In this document: positions 44,222-51,529 of the stretch, piece by piece
How positions within the stretch are numbered: position 1 is the stretch's first letter
Layout: the number at the start of each line of letters is the position of its first letter
Origin: JAACFF01 sp963807975
GTDB taxonomy: Bacteria; Chloroflexota; Anaerolineae; Promineifilales; Promineifilaceae
Direction of reading: 5' to 3'
DNA: 64,000 nt
NCBI GenBank assembly: GCA_963807975.1
Contig: CAWEDV010000007.1
Span: 155,368-219,367 of the forward strand
Made by a program: the position numbers and the translations under genes
The notes under the pieces: generated by a model
Seen by the model: the letters and a program-made list of their open reading frames with translations, nothing else
The model's database searches: none
What the model was told of the DNA's origin: nothing

Positions 44222-44677
44222 ATGAGCATTCAGCCAGACACACTCACCATCTCACCTCTCGTCATAGAAGATTACGACGATGTGTATGGGCTGTGGGAAA
44301 ACAGTGAGGGAATTGGTCTAAGCGGAGCTGACAGCCAGCCCAGAATTGCTGCCTATCTGCTTAGAAATCCAGGGATGAGTTTTGTGGCCCGGATTGGAGA
44401 ATTGGTTGTTGGAGCTATATTGTGCGGGCATGATGGCCGAAGAGGTTATATTCACCATTTAGCCGTCCATGACGCGTATCGCAGGCAGGGGCTAGGACGT
44501 AGTCTGGTCCAGCAGAGTTTGGCCCCGCTGCAAGCGTTGGGCATCCAAAAATGCCACTTATTTATCTTCCACGAAAATCTGGCAGCAATAAGTTTTTGGA
44601 AAAGCATGGGCTGGATATTCAGGGAAGATACCCGCATCATGTCCACATATATCGAAGAAGAGGATTTGTCAGTATGA
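44222..44677 (+). CDS. GNAT acetyltransferase within the arginine operon
   Basis: A 151-residue GNAT protein with the acetyl-CoA pyrophosphate loop RRQGLGRSL preceded by GYIHHLAVHDAY, and C-terminal NLAAISFWKSMGW. It resembles the YpeA/RimI-like group. Eight bases after argB; its TGA overlaps the ATG of argD (ATGA), so it belongs to the operon. Whether it serves arginine synthesis (for example as an extra acetylglutamate synthase) is not shown by sequence; a dedicated synthase domain exists downstream. Confidence 0.85.
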   Translation: MSIQPDTLTISPLVIEDYDDVYGLWENSEGIGLSGADSQPRIAAYLLRNPGMSFVARIGELVVGAILCGHDGRRGYIHHLAVHDAYRRQGLGRSLVQQSLAPLQALGIQKCHLFIFHENLAAISFWKSMGWIFREDTRIMSTYIEEEDLSV

Positions 44678-45862
44678 AACCAGAAGAAGTAATCCAGGCT
44701 GAGTCTAAATTCATTGTGAACACCTACGTTCGACCAGATATCGTCTTTTCCCATGGAGAAGGCTGCTATCTCTACGATATGAGCGGCAAGCGCTACCTGG
44801 ATTTCAGTTCGGGCATCGCTGTGACTGCTCTGGGCCATTCTGATCCGCAATGGGTTGCTGCGGTTGCTGATCAGGCAGGCAAACTTGTCCATGTCAGCAA
44901 TCTTTACCATACTGAGCCCCAGACCTCATTGGCCCGGCGTCTGGTCGAAAACTCATTCGCCGATCGAGTCTATTTTGGCAATTCGGGAACGGAGGCCAAC
45001 GAAGCAGCCATAAAATTCGCACGCAAGTATGCCTCGCTGAACGCCGAACCGGGCCAGCCAAGAGCAAAGATCGTAGCCTTCAGTGGAGGATTTCACGGAC
45101 GGACCTTGGGATCATTGGCTGTGACCTACAAAAGCCGCTATCGCGAGCCATTTGCCCCGCTCATGCCTGGCGTCACCTTTGCGCCATATAACGATCTGCA
45201 GGCTGTATCAGAAGCTATTGATGGCGACACTTGTGCAGTCATTGTTGAGCCTGTCCAGGGCGAAGGAGGCGTTAATCCATCCACCATGGAATTCTTACAC
45301 GGCTTGCGCCGCTTGTGTGATGAACAACACGCTTTGTTAATCTTTGATGAAGTACAGTGCGGTCTGGGTCGAACCGGTAAACTGTGGGCCCATGAAGATT
45401 ATGGGGTGATGCCTGATATCATGACCCTGGCCAAGCCACTGGCTGGCGGACTACCAATTGGCGCAACACTTGTAACAGAGAAGGTTGCCGCGCACATTGA
45501 GCCTGGCGATCATGGCAGCACCTTCGCCGCCGGGCCATTGGTGTGCCGGGCGGCTGAAGTGGTTTTCGACCGTGTCAGCAATCCCCGATTTCTTGACCAG
45601 GTCAGGGAGACACGGGGCCTATTTCCGCCATCGTCTAGAAACGCTGGAGCATGATGAAATTGTTCAGGTGCGCGGAATGGGCTTGCTGTTAGGAATCGAG
45701 ATAACCTCAGTCGCGGCTCCCATTATCGCCAGGGCCAGAGCCAATGGCCTGCTGATCATAAACGCTGGTGAGAATGTCCTACGTGTGGCCCCTGCACTTA
45801 TTGCCGGCAAAGCGGAAATTGACGAGGCCGTCACTATTATTGGCCGGAGCATTGCTGGATAA
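44674..45862 (+). CDS. argD: acetylornithine aminotransferase, frameshifted near 45614
   Basis: PLP-dependent class III aminotransferase of about 395 residues. Motifs: FGNSGTEANEAAIKFARKY, FSGGFHGRTLGSLAVT, EPVQGEGGV, IFDEVQCGLGRTGKLWA and the PLP lysine in TLAKPLAGGLPIGA. The frame from 44674 ends early at 45654; the missing C-terminal part (YFRHRLETLEHDEIVQVRGMGLLLGIEI...) continues in the next frame to 45862. Removing one G from the GGGG run at 45614-45617 restores a continuous protein. Since the rest of the operon is intact, an assembly or sequencing error is more likely than true loss. Confidence 0.88.
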
Positions 45863-45866
45863 ACTG

Positions 45867-47711
45867 ATGCATATTCGAGTGGCCAAGCCCAAGGATATTC
45901 CCCATATTGCCGAACTCGTCGCGGAACATGCCCTACGTGGAGCGCTGCTGCCGCGCACAGTTGAGTCGGTACACGAGACTCTGGGCAACTGGTTGATTGG
46001 TAAAGACGAGGATGATGAACTTGTCGCCTGTGTATCTTTGCATCGCTATACGCCCGCCTTGGCGGAGGTTCGTTCGCTTGCCGTAGCCGACAAGGTGAAA
46101 GGAAAAGGGTATGGTCGTACTATTGTCAAAGCGATCATTGCTGAAGCCAGGCAGCGCAATATTCCCACCCTGTTTGCCCTGACCCGAGTTGCACCCTTCT
46201 TTCTAAAAATTGGCTTTCAGTCAACTGGCAAAGAACGCTTTCCAGAGAAAGTATGGCGCGATTGTCAGGCTTGCCCAGTTTTCGAAAATTGTGACGAGAC
46301 GGCCGTATTCATGAATCTGGCTCCAGTACAGCCCACATCTTATATCCCTGTGCCTATTCCCGTGCGTGCCCGGTTGGCCAGCTCAACCCCGCAATCACGG
46401 ATAGAACCTATTAATAGTACCCAAGAAGAGAAAGGAGTTGTCCCCATGTCAAAAGAATCTGTAAACAAGGTTGTCCTCGCTTATTCGGGTGGATTGGATA
46501 CATCCGTCATCGTCCCCTGGCTGCGTGAAAACTATGGCTGTGAAGTCATCTGTTTTTGCGCCAATATTGGCCAGGGAGATGACGAATTAGAAGGTCTGCG
46601 TGACAAGGCGCTGGCCAGCGGCGCCAGCAAGGTCTACGTTGAAGATCTGCGGCACGAATTCGCCAAGGATTTCCTCTTCCCCATGGTCCAGTCGGGCGCC
46701 ATCTACGAGCGTCGTTATCTCCTGGGCACTTCAGTCGCCCGACCAATTATCGCCAAGTGGCAGGTGGCTATCGCTGAGATTGAGGGCGCTGATGCCGTTG
46801 CCCATGGAGCGACGGGCAAAGGCAATGATCAGGTGCGTTTTGAACTAACTTACAAAGCGCTTAATCCCACCTTGAAAGTCATCGCTCCCTGGCGTGAATG
46901 GGACATTCGCTCACGGGAAGATGCACTGGCTTACGCCAAGAAGCATAATGTGCCCGTAGTCCATACTGAGAAATCGATCTACAGCCGCGATGCCAATTTG
47001 TGGCATATGTCACATGAAGGCGGCATCTTGGAAGATCCTGCCTGCGAACCGGAAGAGGAAATGTTCCTCTTGAGCAACTCGCCAGAGAATGCACCTGATG
47101 AAGCGGAAGTTGTGAAGATCGACTTTGAAAAGGGTCTGCCGGTAGCCGTCGACGACGTGCAACTGCCCCCAGCAGCTCTCATCGCCAGATTGAATGATCT
47201 GGGCAATAAGCATGGGATCGGCCGAATTGATCTCGTCGAAAACCGGTTGGTAGGCATGAAATCACGCGGCGTCTATGAAACCCCCGGGGGAAGCATCATA
47301 TATGCCGCCCATCGTGAGCTAGAATCACTCTGCCTGGATCGTGACACCAGCCATTACAAAGAACAAATTGGCGTGCGCTATGCGGAATTGGTCTATTATG
47401 GCAAATGGTTCCATTCGCTGCGCGAAGCTCTGCAAGCTTTCGTTGATAAGACCCAGGAAACGGTCACTGGATGGGTGAAATTGAAACTGTATAAAGGCAA
47501 TGTGCTGGTTGTTGGGCGTTACAGTGACAGCAGCCTCTACCGGGAAGACTTTGCCACATTCGGCCAGGAAGATGTCTATGATCAAGCAGACGCGGTGGGT
47601 TTTATCACCCTCTTCGGCCTGCAGATGAAAGTAAAGGCTATGATGGAAGTAAGCGATGGCGGCAAGACGCACTATGCTGCCCCTGATTATTCAAAGTTCA
47701 AGCGGGACTAG
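45867..47711 (+). CDS. N-acetylglutamate synthase domain fused in frame to argininosuccinate synthase
   Basis: An open frame of 614 codons. Residues 1-152 are a short GNAT-type N-acetylglutamate synthase (VAKPKDIPHIAELV, EVRSLAVADKVKGKGYGRTIV, LTRVAPFFLKIGFQ, then KVWRDCQACPVFENCDETAVFMNL). About 40 residues of Pro/Ser-rich linker follow with no stop, then ArgG. The ATG is five bases after the argD stop. The first domain makes N-acetylglutamate from glutamate and acetyl-CoA. A strong internal ribosome site before the ArgG start means that both a fusion and a separate ArgG may be made. Confidence 0.75.
   Translation: MHIRVAKPKDIPHIAELVAEHALRGALLPRTVESVHETLGNWLIGKDEDDELVACVSLHRYTPALAEVRSLAVADKVKGKGYGRTIVKAIIAEARQRNIPTLFALTRVAPFFLKIGFQSTGKERFPEKVWRDCQACPVFENCDETAVFMNLAPVQPTSYIPVPIPVRARLASSTPQSRIEPINSTQEEKGVVPMSKESVNKVVLAYSGGLDTSVIVPWLRENYGCEVICFCANIGQGDDELEGLRDKALASGASKVYVEDLRHEFAKDFLFPMVQSGAIYERRYLLGTSVARPIIAKWQVAIAEIEGADAVAHGATGKGNDQVRFELTYKALNPTLKVIAPWREWDIRSREDALAYAKKHNVPVVHTEKSIYSRDANLWHMSHEGGILEDPACEPEEEMFLLSNSPENAPDEAEVVKIDFEKGLPVAVDDVQLPPAALIARLNDLGNKHGIGRIDLVENRLVGMKSRGVYETPGGSIIYAAHRELESLCLDRDTSHYKEQIGVRYAELVYYGKWFHSLREALQAFVDKTQETVTGWVKLKLYKGNVLVVGRYSDSSLYREDFATFGQEDVYDQADAVGFITLFGLQMKVKAMMEVSDGGKTHYAAPDYSKFKRD
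46446..47711 (+). CDS. argG: argininosuccinate synthase
   Basis: 421 residues from the internal ATG at 46446, which has AAAGGAG eight bases upstream and matches the normal ArgG N-terminus (KVVLAYSGGLDTSVIVPWL, the PP-loop ATP site). Further family stretches: FLFPMVQSGAIYERRYLLGTSVARPIIAK, AHGATGKGNDQVRFEL, SIYSRDANLWHMSHEGG and GRIDLVENRLVGMKSRGVYETPGG. It joins citrulline and aspartate using ATP. It lies in the same frame as the upstream acetylglutamate synthase domain with no stop between. Confidence 0.95.
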   Translation: MSKESVNKVVLAYSGGLDTSVIVPWLRENYGCEVICFCANIGQGDDELEGLRDKALASGASKVYVEDLRHEFAKDFLFPMVQSGAIYERRYLLGTSVARPIIAKWQVAIAEIEGADAVAHGATGKGNDQVRFELTYKALNPTLKVIAPWREWDIRSREDALAYAKKHNVPVVHTEKSIYSRDANLWHMSHEGGILEDPACEPEEEMFLLSNSPENAPDEAEVVKIDFEKGLPVAVDDVQLPPAALIARLNDLGNKHGIGRIDLVENRLVGMKSRGVYETPGGSIIYAAHRELESLCLDRDTSHYKEQIGVRYAELVYYGKWFHSLREALQAFVDKTQETVTGWVKLKLYKGNVLVVGRYSDSSLYREDFATFGQEDVYDQADAVGFITLFGLQMKVKAMMEVSDGGKTHYAAPDYSKFKRD

Positions 47712-47721
47712 GTACTACGCT

Positions 47722-47753
47722 GAGCTGCCAACTTTTTTACAAGTTGGCAGCTC
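47722..47753 (+). terminator. terminator-like hairpin between argG and argJ
   Basis: Perfect 13-bp arms, GAGCTGCCAACTT (47722-47734) and AAGTTGGCAGCTC (47741-47753), loop of six, followed by TTATTAG, a poor T-run. Inside the operon it may partly terminate or protect the upstream mRNA, lowering argJ-GNAT-argH relative to argCBDG. Confidence 0.65.
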
Positions 47754-47769
47754 TTATTAGGATTACAAC

Positions 47770-48993
47770 ATGATGGAACTCGCAAAAGAGGGCTCAGTTA
47801 CAACACCTGCAGGTTTTACAGCCGGCGCAGCGGACAGCAGAATCAAAAAACCTGGCGATCTAGATTTGACGATTATCTACTCTGAAAGCCCATGTTCGGC
47901 TGCCGCAGTTTTTACACGTAATCAGGTGGTTGCGGCCCCGGTCATCGTCGACCGCGAAACATTGCAGAAAAACTGCGAGAAAATCCACGCTGTGGTGGCC
48001 AACTCCGGCAATGCCAATGCCTGTACCGGGCAGCCCGGCCTGGCCAACGCGCGCAGTATGCAGAGTTTAGCCGCAGGGGCCGTAGGTTGCCACGCTGATC
48101 AGGTTCTTGTACTTTCAACAGGTGTCATCGGGGTCCAGTTACCGATGGACCGGATCGCCTGCGGTATCAACGAAGTGGCAAACAATCTGGAGTCCAGCGG
48201 CGGCAGTTTGGCTGCACAGGCGATCATGACCACGGATACTTATCCCAAGCATTCAGCCGTTCGCGTCGAACTGGCAGATGGTGTGGTTACCATCGGCGGA
48301 ATCGCCAAGGGTTCGGGCATGATCCACCCCAATATGGCCACGATGCTCGGCGTTTTAACGACTGATGCCGCAGTTGAGCCTTCTGTCTTGCAGAAAACGC
48401 TGCGTACGGCCATTGATCAAAGCTTTAACCTTATCTCCGTCGACGGTGACACCAGCACCAACGATACCGTGCTGCTGCTGGCCAACGGCGCCGGTGGGGT
48501 TGAAGTTGCAGACCAGAATGATGTCGCCCAATTCCAGGGGGCTTTAAATGATATTTGCACGAAGCTGGCCAAGTCCATCGTCCGCGACGGTGAAGGGGCG
48601 ACCAAGTTTGTGGAAATCAATGTAGCGGGAGCGCCCGATGATCAGGCCGCCCACGCCATCGCGTCGACCATCGCCACCTCCCCGCTTGTAAAAACCGCTT
48701 TTGCCGGAAGCGACGCCAATTGGGGGCGTATCTTAGCCGCAGCCGGTCGGGCGGGTATCCCCTTCGATCAACACCAGGTCAGCCTATTCATCGGAATCAC
48801 TGATCCCGGTCAACTGCAACTAGTCGACCAGGGCACTTCTACCCCTTATCAGGAAAGTGATGCTGCGGCCATATTTGGTGAACCCGAGTTCAAGATATTG
48901 TTCGATATGGGCAATGGGTCTGGGGTGGCGACCATGTGGACCAGCGACCTCAGCCATGAATATGTCACGATCAATGCTGACTACCGCACATGA
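47770..48993 (+). CDS. argJ: glutamate N-acetyltransferase / ornithine acetyltransferase
   Basis: A 407-residue self-cleaving ArgJ: GFTAGAADSRIKKPGDLDLTII, VVANSGNANACTG, GVIGVQLPMDRI and the autocleavage site KGSGMIHPNMATMLGVLTTD, where the Thr becomes the nucleophile. It transfers the acetyl group from acetylornithine to glutamate, recycling it. Its presence alongside acetylglutamate synthase shows the cyclic pathway. The TGA overlaps the next ATG (ATGA). Confidence 0.96.
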   Translation: MMELAKEGSVTTPAGFTAGAADSRIKKPGDLDLTIIYSESPCSAAAVFTRNQVVAAPVIVDRETLQKNCEKIHAVVANSGNANACTGQPGLANARSMQSLAAGAVGCHADQVLVLSTGVIGVQLPMDRIACGINEVANNLESSGGSLAAQAIMTTDTYPKHSAVRVELADGVVTIGGIAKGSGMIHPNMATMLGVLTTDAAVEPSVLQKTLRTAIDQSFNLISVDGDTSTNDTVLLLANGAGGVEVADQNDVAQFQGALNDICTKLAKSIVRDGEGATKFVEINVAGAPDDQAAHAIASTIATSPLVKTAFAGSDANWGRILAAAGRAGIPFDQHQVSLFIGITDPGQLQLVDQGTSTPYQESDAAAIFGEPEFKILFDMGNGSGVATMWTSDLSHEYVTINADYRT

Positions 48994-49760
48994 TCGATAT
49001 TGAGGCCATCAGACGAATTGAGGAAGCGTCATTTAACGCCTGGCCAGCGTTGAATGTCCTGCTTTATGATGGCTGGCTGCTGCGGTTTGCCAATGGATAC
49101 ACCAAGCGCGCCAATTCGGTTAACGGCTACTATCCAGGTGCGCTGCCACTGGATGTGAAAATCGACCATTGTGAGACCTTGTTTGCGGGACAGAATTTGC
49201 AGCCCATTTTTCGGCTCAATCCGCTGATCAATCCCGATCAACTTGACCCTCTTCTGCAGGCACGGGAATATAAGCGCCTTGATCTCACATCAGTTCAAAT
49301 GCTGGATTTGGAGCTTATTAGTCCTCGGCTTTCGCCAAAAGCCACCTTTCTGCCCGGACCTAACGGGATCAATTCCTGGCTGCGCTCATTTCACGAGATA
49401 AACCCAGAGAGAAGAGACGAGGCAACCCATAAACAGATGCTGCAAAATATCGTGGGCGCTTCCTGTTTTATGCTCTTGATTGATAATGATGAGATTGTCG
49501 CCTGCGGATTGGCGGTGGCTGATGGGGAGTATTCGGGTCTTTTTGACATTGTCACGGCCGTTGAACACCAACGCAAGGGATATGGTTTGGAATTAACCGC
49601 TGCACTTCTAGCCTGGGGAAAAGCGATGAAGACGCGCTATGCTTATTTACAGGTCATGACGGATAACGATCCTGCCAACAAATTATATGGCAAGCTTGGG
49701 TTCCAAGAGATTTATCGCTATTGGTATCGTGCTGCAGGAGATAATAGGAGGAAACTATGA
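48990..49760 (+). CDS. GNAT acetyltransferase coupled to argJ and argH
   Basis: A 256-residue protein overlapping argJ upstream and argH downstream by four bases each. The C-terminal half is a GNAT domain (GEYSGLFDIVTAVEHQRKGYGLELTAALLAWGKAMKTRYAYLQV, then NKLYGKLGFQEIYRYWYR). The N-terminal half (NAWPALNVLLYDGWLLRFANGYTKRANSVNGYYPG) is conserved in a group of uncharacterised bacterial GNATs. The substrate is unknown; tight coupling suggests an amino acid or arginine-pathway intermediate. Confidence 0.85.
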   Translation: MIDIEAIRRIEEASFNAWPALNVLLYDGWLLRFANGYTKRANSVNGYYPGALPLDVKIDHCETLFAGQNLQPIFRLNPLINPDQLDPLLQAREYKRLDLTSVQMLDLELISPRLSPKATFLPGPNGINSWLRSFHEINPERRDEATHKQMLQNIVGASCFMLLIDNDEIVACGLAVADGEYSGLFDIVTAVEHQRKGYGLELTAALLAWGKAMKTRYAYLQVMTDNDPANKLYGKLGFQEIYRYWYRAAGDNRRKL

Positions 49761-51130
49761 GCAAGCTATGGGGCGGAAGGTTCGCCCGTGAAACGGATGC
49801 CCTGGTACACCAGTTCAATGCCAGCATCCACTTTGATGCCCGGCTATATGATGAGGATATTGCGGGCAGCATCGCCTGGGCGCAGGCGCTGAAAAACTCA
49901 GGCATTCTGACGGCAACGGAAACGGAAGTGATCAGTGCCGGGCTGGAGGAGGTACGCCAGGAGTTCGCGGAAAGCAGGTTTGAGTTTATATACGGAGATG
50001 AGGATATTCACACGGCCGTTGAACGTCGCCTGACAGAAATCGTCGGGCCTGTTGGTGGCAAGCTGCACACCGGGCGCAGCCGCAATGACCAGGTGGCCAC
50101 CGACTTCCGTCTGTGGACCATGCGCGCCTGCGACCTGATTGGATTGGCGATCTCCGATTTGCAGCAGGCGCTGATCGAAAGTGCCACACAATATCTCAAT
50201 CTTCCCATGCCCGGCTATACCCATCTACAACATGCGCAGCCTGTTACCTGGGGACATTGGATTCTTTCCTTTTTCTGGCCCCTGGCACGAGACATGGAGC
50301 GTTGGACGCAAGTTCGCGAGCAATCTTCGGTGCTGCCCCTCGGATCGGCTGCTCTGGCGGGCAGTGCTTTCGTCGTCGATCGTTATGCGCTGGCCGATGA
50401 ACTGGGTTTTATCCATATCAGTCAGAACAGCCTGGATGCAGTTTCCGATCGTGACTTTGCCGCCGATTTCCTCTACGCTGCCGCTGTCCTGGGTATCCAT
50501 CTCAGCCGCCTATCGGAACAACTCATCATTTTCAGCAGTGCCGAGTTTGGCTTCGTGCGCATCGACGACTCCTACAGCACCGGTTCCAGCATCATGCCCC
50601 AGAAGAAGAACCCCGATACTTTGGAACTGACCCGCGGTAAAAGCGGTCGTCTTATCGGCAATCTGACCGGCTTGCTGGCCACGCTTAAAGGGCTGCCCTC
50701 CTCTTATGACAAAGATCTACAAGAAGATAAGGAACCACTTTTTGATGCCTTTGACACTTTAGAAATGTCCCTGGTCGTCATGGCAGGATTGATCCGTACG
50801 CTCAAGGTACAGCCCAAAAACCTGGAAGCACAGTTGGAACCAGGGCTGCTGGCCACAGAATTGGCCGACTATTTGGTCAAAAAAGGGGTTCCGTTTCGTG
50901 AAGCGCATGGTTTGGTAGGAGAAGCGGTGCGCCTGGCCGAGGAAAACGAGCGGGCATTGACGGATTTATCGCTGGCAGAGCTGCATGGGTTGAGCCCATT
51001 TTTCGGAGATGATGTTAGGGATGTTCTAACGATCTCTTCCGCGCTGGCACAGCGGTCGGTGCCGGGCGGCACAGCACCAGAGGCACTACAGGCACAGTTA
51101 GATAAGGCGAGGCAGCTCCTGGCTTCTTAA
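49757..51130 (+). CDS. argH: argininosuccinate lyase
   Basis: A 457-residue fumarase/aspartase superfamily enzyme: LWGGRFARETDALVHQFNAS at the start, EDIHTAVERRLTEIVG, HTGRSRNDQVATDFRLW, GYTHLQHAQPVTWGHW and the superfamily signature GSSIMPQKKNPD with the catalytic Ser loop. It releases fumarate and arginine, the last step of the pathway. It is the last gene of the operon. Confidence 0.97.
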   Translation: MSKLWGGRFARETDALVHQFNASIHFDARLYDEDIAGSIAWAQALKNSGILTATETEVISAGLEEVRQEFAESRFEFIYGDEDIHTAVERRLTEIVGPVGGKLHTGRSRNDQVATDFRLWTMRACDLIGLAISDLQQALIESATQYLNLPMPGYTHLQHAQPVTWGHWILSFFWPLARDMERWTQVREQSSVLPLGSAALAGSAFVVDRYALADELGFIHISQNSLDAVSDRDFAADFLYAAAVLGIHLSRLSEQLIIFSSAEFGFVRIDDSYSTGSSIMPQKKNPDTLELTRGKSGRLIGNLTGLLATLKGLPSSYDKDLQEDKEPLFDAFDTLEMSLVVMAGLIRTLKVQPKNLEAQLEPGLLATELADYLVKKGVPFREAHGLVGEAVRLAEENERALTDLSLAELHGLSPFFGDDVRDVLTISSALAQRSVPGGTAPEALQAQLDKARQLLAS

Positions 51131-51149
51131 GCTCCAGCCCTGGCTGCGG

Positions 51150-51440
51150 CTAACGAGCCATAATGGTCAACCGGCGTAGCAACGGCCGTAGTTCCTCCGG
51201 GGCATCATCGTCGGTACAAAGGGCGGTGTGCTCCTGTTCGGGGGTAATTACGGTCAGTTTATAGACAAAGCTGTCCGTCCTCTTATCCTCTGCGAGGGCA
51301 GATGGGAGGGTGTAAAAACGGGCTGAGGCCAAGGTCTGCTCCCATTGCGCTGCTTCTCCCGGAGGTAGATCATCCGTGTCTACAGTGGTCTGCAGGTGCA
51401 GGCCCATGAATCCACCGCTTCGTTCAAAATATACCTGCAT
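51150..51440 (-). CDS. emfourin-like inhibitor of the adjacent M4 protease
   Basis: A 96-residue protein with no signal peptide: MQVYFERSGGFMGLHLQTTVDTDDLPPGEAAQWEQTL pattern at the start, SFVYKLTVITPEQEHTALCTDDDAPEELRPLLRRL at the end. This matches emfourins, small intracellular inhibitors encoded next to protealysin-like M4 proteases. AAGGTG lies five bases before the ATG. It follows the protease gene on the same strand after 89 bases. The inhibitor role is inferred from family and context. Confidence 0.78.
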   Translation of the reverse strand: MQVYFERSGGFMGLHLQTTVDTDDLPPGEAAQWEQTLASARFYTLPSALAEDKRTDSFVYKLTVITPEQEHTALCTDDDAPEELRPLLRRLTIMAR

Positions 51441-51454
51441 GTGTCACCTTGTTT

Positions 51455-51522
51455 CCAAGAAACCCGGTTTCTTCCGTGGGTAGTAGATCACCTAGGCCAC
51501 GCTGTAGTAGAAACCGGGTGTC
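51455..51522. repeat. copy of the AAACCCGGTTT dispersed palindrome with inverted partner
   Basis: ACCCGGTTTCT (51462-51472) and its exact reverse complement AGAAACCGGGT (51509-51519) flank 36 bases between the protease and inhibitor genes. The 16 bases at 51455-51470 are identical to those at 27361-27376, and the core recurs at 40078-40090. Confidence 0.7.
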
Positions 51523-51529
51523 TATTGGA

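Noticed and set aside
44551..44673. Extended argD start 41 codons upstream
   Set aside because: The extra part is the GNAT gene read in another frame; the ATG at 44674, overlapping the GNAT stop, matches the aminotransferase family start.
45600..45660. Programmed frameshift in argD
   Set aside because: There is no slippery heptamer with downstream pseudoknot or internal ribosome-like sequence at suitable spacing; a one-base homopolymer error is simpler.
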